Positions 37,501 through 48,753 of a stretch of 64,000 nucleotides of DNA are shown piece after piece. This stretch comes from Serripes groenlandicus (Eukaryota > Mollusca > Bivalvia > Cardiida > Cardiidae). Position 1 is the stretch's first letter; each line of letters opens with the position of its first letter. The DNA is taken from assembly GCA_031761405.1 (NCBI GenBank), contig JASEVX010000001.1, positions 115,978,609-116,042,608 on the forward strand. Direction: 5' to 3'. Below the pieces are notes generated by a model, which had not been told where the DNA came from, did no database searches, and saw only the letters and a program-made list of their open reading frames with translations. Made by a program: the position numbers and the translations under genes.

Positions 37501-40500
37501 GACTGACCGGCCGACACATTCCGTCTTAGGGGGATAGATGTATAGAGTAGTTATTCCTGAAACGGAAAATCCACAGGAGGCGAAAAGTGTCTATCCGGGT
37601 AGGCCTGTGTGACTTGCTTAGGCTGATCCTGGTCGATACTTTACACAGAGTCCACAATGTTGATTTTTTCATGAGATGGCCTACACATTGATTATTGCAA
37701 AGCTACGCCCCTGATAGTAATCATATCTGACTTGGGAGTATCTGTATTTTTACATAACATCTTCATTTCTACTTGCGCATCGCAATGAGTCATGCATTCA
37801 GATCACACGAGAATATTGCTTAGTTGGACTTGATATCGTTAAACAATATTCACATTTATTTGTTTTATATCCAGCAAAAAAAAATATCAACCTAAATGTT
37901 TTTAAACTTCTTGGCGTTTATTCCTTTGTGATTTGCTTCTGACAATGAATCGCTTTGGGTGAACTGTTCCATTGAAACATATATTGTTAAGAAATTAACA
38001 CAGAACTCAAAAACAATAATTGATCGAAATTACTTTAAGTTACTGCATTTACCGTAAGAATGTGAGTGGCCTGTTCCATCTATCAACAACTGTCTAGCGA
38101 AATGAAATATAAGAATCTTCAGTATTGCTAATGCTTAAATTTACAGCATTTGTTTTGTTATTTATTAACAATATTTATTTCGCCTTTCATACTATATATT
38201 TTGCTGGAAAACATGACATTGTGGCAGAAAACGGATACATACTACTTCAATACTGTATGCATTTACAAGCACGAACATAAGTTAAATGATCAACTTATAC
38301 TACGACAAGACATTGCTAAAAGGAAAATATGATGTGAGTTAACATAAACAAATAAACTTTAATAAAGCAATGCATTTTATAAATATAGTTTGATGTCTCA
38401 GTCAAACTTGGGTTCAATTATAGAAATTATTAAAATCTTGAATCTTTTCGAACACTCCTTGATTTAAATTAGCATTTCATCATTGTTCCAATGAGCTTTT
38501 ATGGTTTTATACATTTAATAAAGTGTCATTTATCAGATTTGTGTTCATATCTTAGTTTCCATAACTAGTACATATAATATCGAACTTAATCGAGGAGTAA
38601 TCCAAAAGTAATAGGACGTTATTAGTATATTTTGTATAAGTTATTACACATTTATGAAATTCATGCCATAAGTATATTTGTTTTTGGTCTTCTTCATGGC
38701 GACTTAATGCTTTTAATATTGTCCTTAGTTTAGTAATACATCGTTGTCATGATAACGAGTTGAGGCATATGCTAGCCACACAGTTAGTTTACAAGAAGGT
38801 ACCAGATAAACAGTGAATATTTCAAATATACACTGACAGAAGATAACGAGTATGTGCATGACATTAATGTGTTGTTATGTTGTTCTAATTACACAACACT
38901 AATGTTGTTGTTTTATGATAACCATCGTAAAACGTTTCTTTCTTCATGGATCGAGGAAAGAAAATCTATAGGAAACTAATGTCACATGCAAGAGAGTCAT
39001 CTCTGACATTGAAAGAAACGGTGCCATAACTATTGTCATTTGTTACACATCAAATGTCAAATTTCGGTGAACAGTGTTTATGGAATGTCTTTAAGCAATG
39101 GCTACTGGGGAAATGGATGCAAATAGTTTGTTGATATACTGTAAACATTTCAAATCGACTTGTTTCGCCTCAAACGGCGAGGTAAGAATGACGTAACTAC
39201 CGTGGCACGCTCTCATGGCACTTGCACTTTTCACAGAAATTAATTTCATTTTGAACCAATTAGTCACATATTTGTTACGCATGTAGGATGTGGACTTTTG
39301 ATGGAATCATGTCTATTTTCTACAAGTTTGATTTGTAACGAAGTTAAAACAAAAGTCCTATTATTTATGGATCACCCCCTCGTACCTACTAAGTATAGCC
39401 CGGTAGCTCAGTCGGTAGCGCAACGGACAGTCAAGTCAGGTTGTTGTAAGTTTCTCCAGCTCGGCGAATACGCTTTCCGAAGTTTGACAACAGTCAACGC
39501 GACATGCCGCATTCGTCATCCATCAATGGAAAAGCAGCAAATTGCGTGAGTACTGGTGTGAGAACATATGCATAGGTGAACTGGTCGCCATTATATTACT
39601 GAAAAAATGTTTCAAACGTCATCAAAACCCAATCAAGCAATCAATCAATCAATTAAACATAAAGACGATAAATAACAAAAATAACAAAGATTACCCTTCC
39701 ATATCTGAAATGTCATCATCCATGCTTTCCTCTGAATCGTAAATCAGGATGTCATTGATAGGGTCATCGATGTGTCCTTGACCAATGATGTCGTCTGACA
39801 ATAGGTTGTATCTGTTAAAATAAGGATACACACTGGTCAGTTTAACCCTTCCGCACATACAGACGCTCTCTGATGCCCCTGCAGCAGACAAGTTTTAAAA
39901 GAACTGGTGCAAATGGAGAAATTGACCATTTTGAGCAATTTCTCCATTTGACACAATGTTTTCAACTGTTCTAAATAATACAACTTACTTTAACAGATTT
40001 TGTCCACGTCTTTGCCTAAATGTTTTTAAAATCGTCAGCATTGTTGTTAATTGGAAAGGGTTATTGATTACCTTATTCCTGTTACAGGAGACAAATGAGC
40101 AAATCTTAAACTCTCAATATTATCATCAATATCATATTTCAAACATTTCTGTCGTCATAAACTTTCAAAGCAAACATATCTGTCTAACAACTAAACTATC
40201 AACTATCGCGCTTCAAACGAAGGACCCATTCAAAGCAGATCTTATCAGATATTACAATTCGGTCCAGATATAAAAATATGGAATTTCTCTATAAATAATA
40301 ATTTAATGAATGAAAATAATTGAAAACATTTTGTCAAAAGGAGAAATTGTTCAATATGCAATGTTTACAAAGAACCGTCTGTCGGAGAGACGTAATAAAA
40401 CGTCTGTATGTGGGAGATTATTACATGATTTAAAAAAAATGCTCATATATCGGTAACTATAAGAACCAATCTCATTAACAGAAAACCAAAATACTCCTTT

Positions 40501-43500
40501 GTACGTATATCGAATCTAACATCACCCCATAAAATGTCATCTCGAATTGACGCTATTATCTTAAATATACATGAGCAGGTCCTCGTTTCTTGTCCAATGG
40601 ACTGACTAAATACCATAAACGCTCGGTTCAATACAATCGTACCACTCGACAATCACCGCTTCTCTATCGCGTTTATTTATATGAGTTATCTCTCTTGTTT
40701 TATACGTAACGACTTTGTAAGCGACCATTTGATTGATTGGCTGACAAAAAGACGACCACCAGATCTATAAATACGCTTTAACTCTTTCAGCGCCAAAGGC
40801 AATATTGAGGTTTTTGCAAACAATACTGATTGAGGCGAGTCAGCTCGTGACGAGCTGTCTCAGCTGAAATCAGCATTGCTTGCCTTTTAGTTATCAAAAT
40901 AGTCCAAAATTGTATTACATGAGAAGTGGAGACGCCCGATTTTGTCGTTACGACTAATTGGAATGTTGCGAGTTGTATCAATGAATGTGTCTGGTATGGT
41001 CTCAGATGTGTAAAGACTTAATATATGTTCAGATGTGTAAAGACTTAATATATGTTCAGATTTGTAATGACTTAATATATGTTCAGATGTGTAAAGACTT
41101 AATATATGCCTTCAGATGTGTAAAGACTTAATATATGCTTTCAGATGTGTAAAGACTTAATCTATGCTTTCAGAACATCGTAAAGGGAGATATTTGAAAT
41201 ATATTATACTGAAGAACATTGAGACAAAGAAAGAGGAATCAAAGATAGTGTAGAAGAAAAATGCGTACTAAGATGATTGCGAAGAAGAAATAATAGAAGA
41301 AGAACAAAGATGAAAAATGAGCAATAAAAGGACTCGGAAAAGCATAAAGAGGAACATACTTACTAAAGTAAACGCTAGAGTGTAAATATAGTTTGACTTA
41401 ATTGATCGAGGAACGCTTTTTGTCTGCAGAGATTAATACATAGATATTAACCTTATGAGCCGTCACGCGAGAAAACCAACATTATGGCCTCTGCGTAATG
41501 TATCGACCCAGATCAGCCTACGCACTACGCGCAGAATAATCCGGGCTTAAACATTCCGTCTCTGGGGGATAGATGTATAGAGTAATGATTCCTGAAACAG
41601 AAAATCCACAGGAGGCTAAAAGTGTCTATCCGTGTAAGCGTGCGCGGTATGCTTAAGCTGATCTGGATCGATACATTACGCATAAGCCATAATGTTGGTT
41701 TTCTTATACAGATATACTGTATTTACTAACAAACGATTAGACGAAAACTACCAGATCACATCCTTTACGATGACACTTCAATAGCATCATTTTGCATATG
41801 TCTTTTTGTCACAATATTTAAAAAGTCGTCTACTGCATAGGTATCAGCAAGCGACTGTATATATAGTACACGGTTAAATCAGTACTTTGTGACATGGTAT
41901 TTGACATGTAATTCAAATGAGTAAAAACAGGTATCATGTCTGACGAATGGCATGTGCAGTTTTTATAAATTATTAAAAACAAAGTGGGTACATCTGAGCA
42001 ACATCTCCTTTTCTCAAGATGTATTTAAAGTAGTCCGCTGAAAAGGGCGTCAAATATTGCCTTTTACAGATATGAGCCGTCCCGCGAGAAAACAAACATT
42101 ATGGCCTCTGCGTAATGTATCGACCCAGATCAGACTGTGCAGTCTGCGCAGACTGATCCGGGCCGATACATTCCATCTCAGGGGGATAGAGGTATTGAGT
42201 TATGATTCCTGAAGAAGAAAATCCACAGGAGGCGAAAAGTATTTATGCGGGTAAGCGTGCGCAGCATGCCTAGGCTGATCCGGGTCCATGTTTTACTCAG
42301 AGTCCACAATGTTGGTTTTCTCGCCGGACGGAGTTAAGCCAGATCTCTAAATACTATGTTTATTACAGATTCTAAAAGTCCTCCTAAACTTCGTGTGGGG
42401 GTACTAAAACCATCCCATCAGAATCATACCCACATCATAGGTTTAAATACATAATAAGACTAGAGAAACATTGCGGATTATCCATCCTACTTGAATTCGA
42501 TACGCACCCATTGCACGGTCCATCGATTGTATAGAAGAGTTTATACCAGGCACGAAGAACACGTTTGGCGGCCGAACATCCTATTTTACCAGTCTGATCT
42601 TTATCGAACTTAAGAAATACTCTTCTGGCTAGCTCCACCTCTCGACTTGACAGGAAAGGCACCAATGTAGACTGGAAAAGATATGAGACCGCGCATTGAA
42701 AAAGGTACAAGTTGGCTTTTGTGAAATGTAAAGATCTAGATCTACATTGTTCACCTATGACTATAACATAAGTATGTTCTAAGATTCTGTCGACTTCTGT
42801 AAATTCTGTCAAGACTTAGTAGAATGACACGATCATAGGAAACAACACTGTTCAGAAATAAAACTGTTACCTTTTCTCATGGCACTAGCGCATATGAATA
42901 CACCACTTAACAAACTGACCTATCACATATAAACACCAGTACCGGGATCGATCCGATCGTATCTCGAATCCTGGTTCAACCATCCATTCTAAACGATGAT
43001 TGACAGTGAATCGTTGTGAATTGCGTCAATCGTCTTCCTCCGATGTAGTAAGTTCTACTTCGTTATTTGCACAAGCAGAGTAGTATGTTGTTTTATTGTT
43101 ACGAGAGACAAAGGAAACACGTGGTTATGGAAGTTAGCCGCCATGATATTACTGAAAGATTGTTGAAAGCGACTTCAAACTAAATTCCATAAGTTGTTAA
43201 GGATATTCTTTTTCCTCCATAACCTATCGAAAGCATGAAATATAATTTGTTATTTCTCATATTATGCACATTTGTAAAACAGACTCATGCTAGAACCGGT
43301 AGCTCAGTCGGTAGCAACACTGGCTGTCAATCCAGGGTTTGTAATTGGTCAATTCGACAATCGCAGCTCGTCTTCCACCAATTGGCTAACGGTATATGTG
43401 AAAGACAGGCACTTGCCTGGAAAGACTGTTGTATGGAGAACTCAGTGACGTAAGACAGCCAGTACATACATGAATAGGTGATCTGGTCGCCGTGATATGG

Positions 43501-45584
43501 CGGAAAGCTAATTGAAAACGGATTTAACTCCCATTAATTAATCAATAAATCTGTAAATAAATATACCTTTTTTCTGTGTTCCATCAAAACCACTGTTTGA
43601 TAGTTAAAAAAGTCCTGCCATGGAATGGAACCTGTCTTATGGTAGTCTAAAATGTCAAATTTGAATTCAATTTCAGCTAGATCCTCGTCTGTCAACTCGC
43701 GGTTGAATAAACACTTGTTTAGACTTTTGGAGAACTTTATATATTCGTCTTTCGATGTCATCGTACCTGTTGTTGAAAGGAAATTGACATTCAAACATGG
43801 AACTTCATATCATTGATGTATATATACATATCTGATTAATTAATCTGTTAATGGGGGGTGGGGGGGGGGGGGGGGGGGGGGTTAATGATTTTTGAGCGAA
43901 GGGTCGCGAAGCGATCCGAAAGCTCATAGCATGCCTGCTTTCGAAAATCCAACTTAAAGCTGCAACCTCACTCAACCGCGGAAGGATTTGAGATTACGTC
44001 ATTTGATTGGCTTTCATTCGCATCGCACTACTTTCGACACGCCTTATTGCCCGAGTCCGCCTTCCTCATGAATGAGTTCAAAAAGTAATTCCACTGTGGA
44101 CTAGATTGTCATCAATATGTACAATGTCAAATACTTTTGATTTCATTCAATATTATCACACTGTAGACTAGTCACCCAGTCACTTTAAACAACGTTTTAT
44201 AATATCATAATGTATATACACAGAAAACTGATAAACTCAGAGGAACACTTTGAAATGGCAGGCTTCTAACGTTTTCATTAATGAACTGTCAGTGTTCACC
44301 CTTTATATGATAGAATACGACACAAATGAAGCGGGTGAATTTTGAAAACTTTTCTAGAAAATGTAACAATTACTCAAAATGACTTATTCCTCCCTTTTAC
44401 ACAATGCCTCAAACCTGTAGCATGAAAATTAATTCAATATTCTAGATATCACACACTTTTCTACAGCTTATACCATTTTCCGCCACTTATCTGCGTTCAT
44501 GTTATTAGGCAGGGACAGTGTATAACACTGTCCCTGTATTAGGGGAAATTAAGCAGAACACTTTCGAAAATCATTGTGCCAACGCTTCCCGATTTATTCA
44601 GTTAAACTTATTATTCCCATAATATGTTCCAATTCGCCCGCCTATAATATTCGGTTTAGAGAAAAGGGGTAAGTAAGTTGTAAAACTATCAGATATCATA
44701 AACGGTTATGAGGTCTCCTGTTACTATCTCGATTATATAAACTGATTCTCGCTCAATAAGTTCAGAGAGCGGTCATACAGGGCATGAATAAATGGTCTCT
44801 TCCTTTATTCCTTTCCTCTGTGTTTTGAATTAAGGTTTAATTAATGTCTTTCGGATAAACATACACAAGGATAATATAATAGTTTGCATAACCTTTTTCT
44901 GTATCAAAAGTAGCACAGGGTAAGTCCATAATGTTGATGCAAATAAAATGTAAAATGTGTTACATTCATGTATACAGTCAAATTGTTTTAACAACAATAC
45001 ACTTATCCATGATAATACCAAGGTAGTGTTATTGCATTATTACTGCGAATGGACAGATACTCAAACTATTTCTTTAAGGTCAATTACCGCATCTGCGTAT
45101 TCCGATCAGGATCTGCATTTGCACACACACATTAGTCAATAGAAAGTTTAACCCTTGCCCTCATATAGACGCTTTCTGACGCATCTACAGCCGACGGATT
45201 TCGAAAACATAGTGACAAAAGTAAAATTGCACAACACGTGCAATTTCTCCTTTTGACACTCTGTTTTCAACTTTTAGTCTTATGTTTTCCATTCAAATAT
45301 AGAGCTTTTCCATTTTTTGTAAAAAATATGTTCAAAGGTCGTCTGCTACAGAATTTGCCGTATGAGGGAAAGTGTTAAAGGATTTTTTTTTTTTGTAACA
45401 ACAGAATTCATTTGTTTCTTATGGTTGTTGAACCTAAGACAGGTCTTTTACTTATTGTCATGCTGGTTTTCACAGTGTACAGCGTCAACATCATGAAGGT
45501 ACTTCGCTCATCAGTGGCTATCAGCGCTTTGATTATTTGTTGTGTCGGTGTTTGTTTAGGGTGGTTTTTCAGTTTGTCAAACAT
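34368..45584 (-). CDS. Unrecognised 282-residue EF-hand-like protein, 5 exons
   Basis: Exons in transcript order: 45584-45434, 43766-43567, 42671-42508, 39811-39695, 34584-34368. They total 849 nt with compatible phases (1, 0, 2, 2) and end at a TGA, which is strong internal support for the model. I do not recognise the family. Residues 88-103 (FDILDYHKTGSIPWQDF) and 136-151 (FLKFDKDQTGKIGCSA) read as EF-hand loops with the central Gly in place; the first loop lacks good ligands and the second has Ala where the usual Glu sits, so calcium binding may be weak or lost. Residues about 195-210 are acidic (SEESMDDDISDMEG). The C-terminus contains TLTWEDYLTEQAIHSIAIRP. No signal peptide or membrane segment is evident, so it is probably cytosolic. 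Exon 1 is the weakest part because its donor (TTAG/GTTCAA) is poor. Extra small exons in the long introns cannot be excluded. Confidence 0.65.
34999..35130 (-). mobile_element. SINE fragment, minus orientation
   Basis: Contains TACTTTCCAAGCAACTGGCT and a GTGAAAGACGAATG block shared with 30088-30260. Both ends are degraded. Confidence 0.55.
35296..36138. repeat. 16-bp tandem array, about 50 units
   Basis: Unit TATTTACCTAATAGTG, with occasional short TGTTAGTGTA-type spacers that themselves recur, giving a weak higher-order pattern. It lies in the last intron of the EF-hand-like gene. Confidence 0.94.
36181..36407. mobile_element. MITE of the CCCTTTCCCAC family
   Basis: Left end TCACCCTATCCCACAC, right end GAGAAAGGGTTAC, perfect centre GAAATTGCTCATGATGAGCA. 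It abuts the end of the 16-bp satellite. Confidence 0.72.
37371..37713. mobile_element. hAT-like nonautonomous composite element, copy 1
   Basis: Same element as at 50636-50948, with a decayed left end (CAGGGGTTATCA) and an intact right end AGCTACGCCCCTG. ATAGT flanks both sides (37366-37370, 37714-37718). The nested repeat is in the same place and orientation as in copy 2. It lies in intron 4 of the EF-hand-like gene. Confidence 0.78.
39397..39660 (+). mobile_element. tRNA-derived SINE
   Basis: Head CCCGGTAGCTCAGTCGGTAG. Tail GGTGAACTGGTCGCCATTAT, then AATCAAGCAATCAATCAATC. Same family as 43292-43545 by order of blocks. Confidence 0.78.
39695..39811 (-). CDS. EF-hand-like gene exon 4, acidic segment
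   Basis: Acceptor TTTTAACAG and donor GG/GTAATC, phase 2 at both ends. It encodes YNLLSDDIIGQGHIDDPIND, then a short run rich in Glu and Asp. It is joined to neighbours by phase and strand only. Confidence 0.68.
39842..40064. mobile_element. TTAA-flanked MITE
   Basis: Left end TTAACCCTTCCGCACATACA and right end GGAAAGGGTTAT, with the central AGAAATTGACC / GAGCAATTTCT palindrome. It begins 30 bp upstream (minus strand) of exon 4 of the EF-hand-like gene. Confidence 0.74.
41002..41172. repeat. 27-bp tandem repeat, about 6 units
   Basis: Unit begins CAGATGTGTAAAGACTTAAT. The later units gain one or two bases. It lies in intron 3 of the EF-hand-like gene. Confidence 0.88.
41459..41707 (+). mobile_element. 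Short inverted-repeat element (GCCGTCCCGCGAG family)
   Basis: Second copy, same orientation as 42075-42334 and only 370 bp away. The left terminus is GCCGTCACGCGAGAAAACC; the right terminus has decayed to GGTTTTCTTATA. It lies in the same intron of the EF-hand-like gene. Confidence 0.72.
42075..42334 (+). mobile_element. Short inverted-repeat element (GCCGTCCCGCGAG family)
   Basis: About 260 bp starting GCCGTCCCGCGAGAAAAC and ending in its rough complement (GGTTTTCTCGCCGGACGG). Internal landmarks are GCGTAATGTATCGACCC, AATCCACAGGAGGCGAAAAG and paired GATCAG/CTGATC motifs. No coding capacity; a MITE by structure. It is in intron 3 of the EF-hand-like gene. Confidence 0.75.
42508..42671 (-). 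CDS. EF-hand-like gene exon 3
   Basis: Acceptor CTTTTCCAG and a probable donor GG/GTGCGT. It encodes SREVELARRVFLKFDKDQTG, then KIGCSAAKRVLRAWYKLF, the better of the two EF-hand motifs. The exon has phase 0 in and 2 out. Confidence 0.76.
43083..43190 (+). mobile_element. SINE tail fragment
   Basis: AGCCGCCATGATATTACTGA followed by GTTGAAAGCGACTTCAAAC matches the shared bivalve SINE tail. No head. Confidence 0.62.
43292..43545 (+). mobile_element. tRNA-derived SINE
   Basis: The head reads GGTAGCTCAGTCGGTAGC, an A-box-like tRNA start. The tail reads GGTGATCTGGTCGCCGTGAT followed by AATTGAAAACGGATTTAACT and ATTAATTAATCAATAA. The head is too diverged for a functional tRNA. It is in intron 2 of the EF-hand-like gene. 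Confidence 0.78.
43567..43766 (-). CDS. EF-hand-like gene exon 2
   Basis: Bounded by acceptor CAACAACAG and donor AAAAAAG/GTATAT, phase 1 in and 0 out. It encodes MTSKDEYIKFSKSLNKCLF, then ELTDEDLAEIEFKFDILDYH and the first degenerate loop. Amino-acid composition and the EF-hand helix-loop pattern make this clearly coding. Confidence 0.78.
44510..44536. mobile_element. Tiny hairpin with CAGGGAC ends, 4 of 4
   Basis: CAGGGACAGTGT pairs perfectly with ACACTGTCCCTG across a 3-base loop. TATTAGG flanks it directly on both sides, a perfect 7-bp duplication. Confidence 0.68.
45148..45378. mobile_element. TTAA-flanked MITE
   Basis: Complete copy, TTAACCCTTGCCCTCATA to TATGAGGGAAAGTGTTAA, with centre AATTGCACAACACGTGCAAT. 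It starts 55 bp downstream (minus strand) of the exon 1 end of the EF-hand-like gene. Confidence 0.78.
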
Positions 45585-46291
45585 TTTATACAAAAATCTT
45601 ATCAAAGAACATACAATTATAGTTACACCCACTTTAAATAGAGACTTAAATCTTAAATATGCATTGTTGTATAAATGCCATACAAAGTTTAAACATACAA
45701 TATAGAAAGAGAAGAGGAGTGGCGAGAAGATGAAAAGGAGAAAGAAGATGATGGAGTGGCGAAGTTCTGATAGGTTTGTCACATTTTATGTTTTTGCTTA
45801 GATATCTATTACAAGAAAGACATACTAATGATGTCAAAAAGCTGTCATATGCGGAACCTGTCTGAATGATATAGTGGTATCGGATTTACTGGTAAACGAC
45901 ATCCCGTTATTATATTTTGATCTTACATTCTATAAGACAACCAATGTCAATCAACATGTCCGACTAACATTTACACTTATGCTTGAACACCTACTTATAT
46001 TTTAAATGTGTCTCATGCACCTCAAATCACAATTAAATTGATACATGTGCGCCACTTTCTATGTCATTTGTAATGTTTATTTATATTTTGTTTTCCTCAA
46101 GGGTCATGTGGCTATTGACCTTGTATTTGAAATTAGCTTCTTCTATATTTCCATTTATAGAGAGTTTCCAAACGTTAAAGTCGTCAGCTGCACTTCTATG
46201 TTATATGGAGAAAGGATGTCCATGATATACTCCCAGGATATATGTTGTCAATTTTACGACCTGTTTTTGTAAGGCTCTAAGAATCTACATG

Positions 46292-47929
46292 TTTTATTAG
46301 TCGCCGGGCAGAATCCGCCGACTTCTATTTTTAATAGCTTTTCGGAAATGACATAGGAGGAGAGTTATTATTAGAAAAAAAAACAAATTTAAACGTCTTG
46401 AACATATTACAACTGCGTTTCTTTAAAAACGCTAAGTTATGACACATCTAAAATGAAATAAATATTCCGATGTTTTAAGTATTTGCAGTTTTCTTTATTT
46501 TGACCTGCATTTCTTTTTTTTTTTGGTTTTATTTACCGAAGACAAAACCGTCCCTATGAGACATTGTGTTAATATCGAGATAAAAATCACGTCGAATTCT
46601 CCTTTAAAATAGCGATTTTAACTTACTGAAAGTTATTTTCATGTTCAAAGAAATGTCTTGATTTGTGAAGAATGCATTTTTATAATGTTTATCCATGTAT
46701 ATCTAAAATATGAACTGTTTCTAATCTAAAAACTGTTGATCGCGTGGACTCGCGAATACCAACTGCGTAGATCAATCTCCTTTGCAGAGAGCCGCTCTTT
46801 ACACTCACTTACACATAATAAATTATAGGTGATTTAAATGTTTATTTGGTTCGAAACAAATGAAGAAAAGAACAAACCGAGATAAACTGGTTTTAATAGA
46901 AAAAATGACTTTGACGAACACTCTCTGCCTAATAAAGAGAGTTTCAATTACGACACCTCTGCGAAGAAGAATGTGGGTCACGTAATCGGGTCTTTCGTAC
47001 ACAATTATTTCGTCCTTGACAATTTTAAATGTGTCATTAAGATTCCCTAAAGGCGTTTGCTTCCGATCTGCATATTGTTATGCATCATTGACGCAAGGAC
47101 GCTCATCATAATATAATTTTAAAACATGAGTAATTTGTTATTTTTCATTATAAAAAAGGAAGGAAAGAATTACAATAAATAAACATGTTGGTAGGGGCTC
47201 AGTTTATGTTCGAAATTAAGTTTAAATTATACAACAATTTCATCGCGATTTAACTGTTTGGCTGATATTATTCGAAGGTGGTCTAATTTATAAATATTGG
47301 ACTACATTTCAACATTTGTTAGTATGATATAATTAGGGATGCCAAGGTAATATCATTGTGAGAAAAAGAGAAAACTCATTTTTCAGCGATTTAACCCTTA
47401 TCTCATTGTTATAAAAGTAGATTGCTGCAAATGTGTCCAATTGTTTGACTTTAATAGGGGAAAGGTAAAATGACGTTCTATTGCGTGCAAATACTAAATT
47501 GTCTGTTTGTGGTTTTTATTGATAAATAAATAAAATTCAAATATTCTGACAAACATCTTAAAAAAGTGTATGTGGAATTCACAAATCTTATAATTATTCC
47601 TTAATGAAAGCACTGTATACATACTAAGACCAATGATTTGCAAGATTACTCATTTCCTTTACTGTTTATGATCATTAATTAGTTGCCTGTGTGTATGGTC
47701 AACCTACTTTGGATTATGAACAATGAAAGGCTTCAATTATCATTCACTTCGTTGACAAAAACAATGCAAGTTATGATACATTTTCACTTGACCCCCACCC
47801 CCTGATGTTACAATATGCCCCTCAGTTGATAATTGTTTATTCAACTACTATAATATTAGTGTTATGCATAACTGCAGTAGTGACTTGCGGCGACATTGAT
47901 GCGTCTTCATCAACTTTCTCTTGTAGGCT
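46292..47929 (+). repeat. 1.6-kb dispersed repeat, copy 2
   Basis: Shares with copy 1 the opening hairpin, the block AAATATTCCGATGTTTTAAG, a block around AATGTTTATTTGG, and the closing GGCGACATTGATGC / CATCAACTTTCTCTTGT. Substitutions and small indels separate the two, so they are old. Opening-hairpin sequence also occurs inverted and alone at about 34653-34690. Confidence 0.72.
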
Positions 47930-48225
47930 ACTTAAATAGACACTGATGGAACTATTCATTTGCTCTTCGATAAGAATCCCATGAATGGTCACATACAATT
48001 ACATGTTTTATGATGTTTCTCATCAACATCCGAATAGTACAACATATCACATACTGTTTTAGTTGAATTATATATATCTATGCATGTAAATGCCAGACAA
48101 AATGATTATATGTCAAGTTAAACAGTAAGTTATCTGACACTCTAATTATATGTGTCTATACCCTTATAGCTAGAAAAGGCCATTGAACGACCTATATGTC
48201 ACCTCACTCTGTTATCGTATACTCT

Positions 48226-48471
48226 CTCAATTCTCTCTCTCTCGTCTCTCTCTCTCTCTCTCTCCTCTCTCGTCTCTCGTTCTCTCTCTCTCTCTCTCAT
48301 CATCTTCTCTGTCTTCTCTCTCTCTCTCCTCTCTCTCTTCCTCTCCCAACGTCTCTCTCTCTCTCTATCTCTCTCTCTCATCTCTCTCTCTCTCTCTCTC
48401 TCTCCTCTCCCTCTCTCATCTCTCTCTCTCTCTTCTCTCTCTCTTCTCTCTCTCCGTCTCCCTCTCACCCT

Positions 48472-48505
<34 letters not shown>

Positions 48506-48640
48506 CTCTCTCTCTCGTCTTCTCTCTCTCTCTCTCTCTCGATCTCTCTCTCTCGCTCTCTCTTCTCATCTTCTCTCGTCTCTCTCTCCTCTCTCATCTC
48601 TCATTCTCATCTCTCCTTCTCTCAATTCTCTCTCCACACA
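48226..48640. repeat. TC/CT-rich microsatellite
   Basis: Nearly pure CT dinucleotides broken by C, G or A substitutions over about 415 bp. Long open frames on both strands (Ser/Leu-rich, Arg/Glu-rich) are artefacts of composition. Confidence 0.95.
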
Positions 48641-48753
48641 CACTCTCTCTATGGTATGAATACAATTTACCCCGTTCATCATGGCAATGCCCTGCTTTCC
48701 CTTTTGATTAATGTAGGCAAACTTCACAAACTTCAGTAAAGGAGGGATATATA

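Noticed and set aside
39397..39470. Possible tRNA gene (GGTAGCTCAGTCGGTAG)
   Set aside because: The remaining arms do not form a tRNA and SINE tail sequence follows.
43235..43453. Plus-strand frame starting with a signal-peptide-like leader
   Set aside because: Most of it is the tRNA-derived SINE at 43292-43545.
45412..45705. Plus-strand 97-codon hydrophobic frame resembling a membrane protein
   Set aside because: It is antisense to the proposed first exon of the EF-hand-like gene, whose phase fits the rest of that gene; hydrophobicity arises from complementing charged codons.
48183..48711. Long open frames of 158, 171 and 132 codons on both strands
   Set aside because: They are translations of a CT microsatellite (Ser/Leu or Arg/Glu runs), not proteins.
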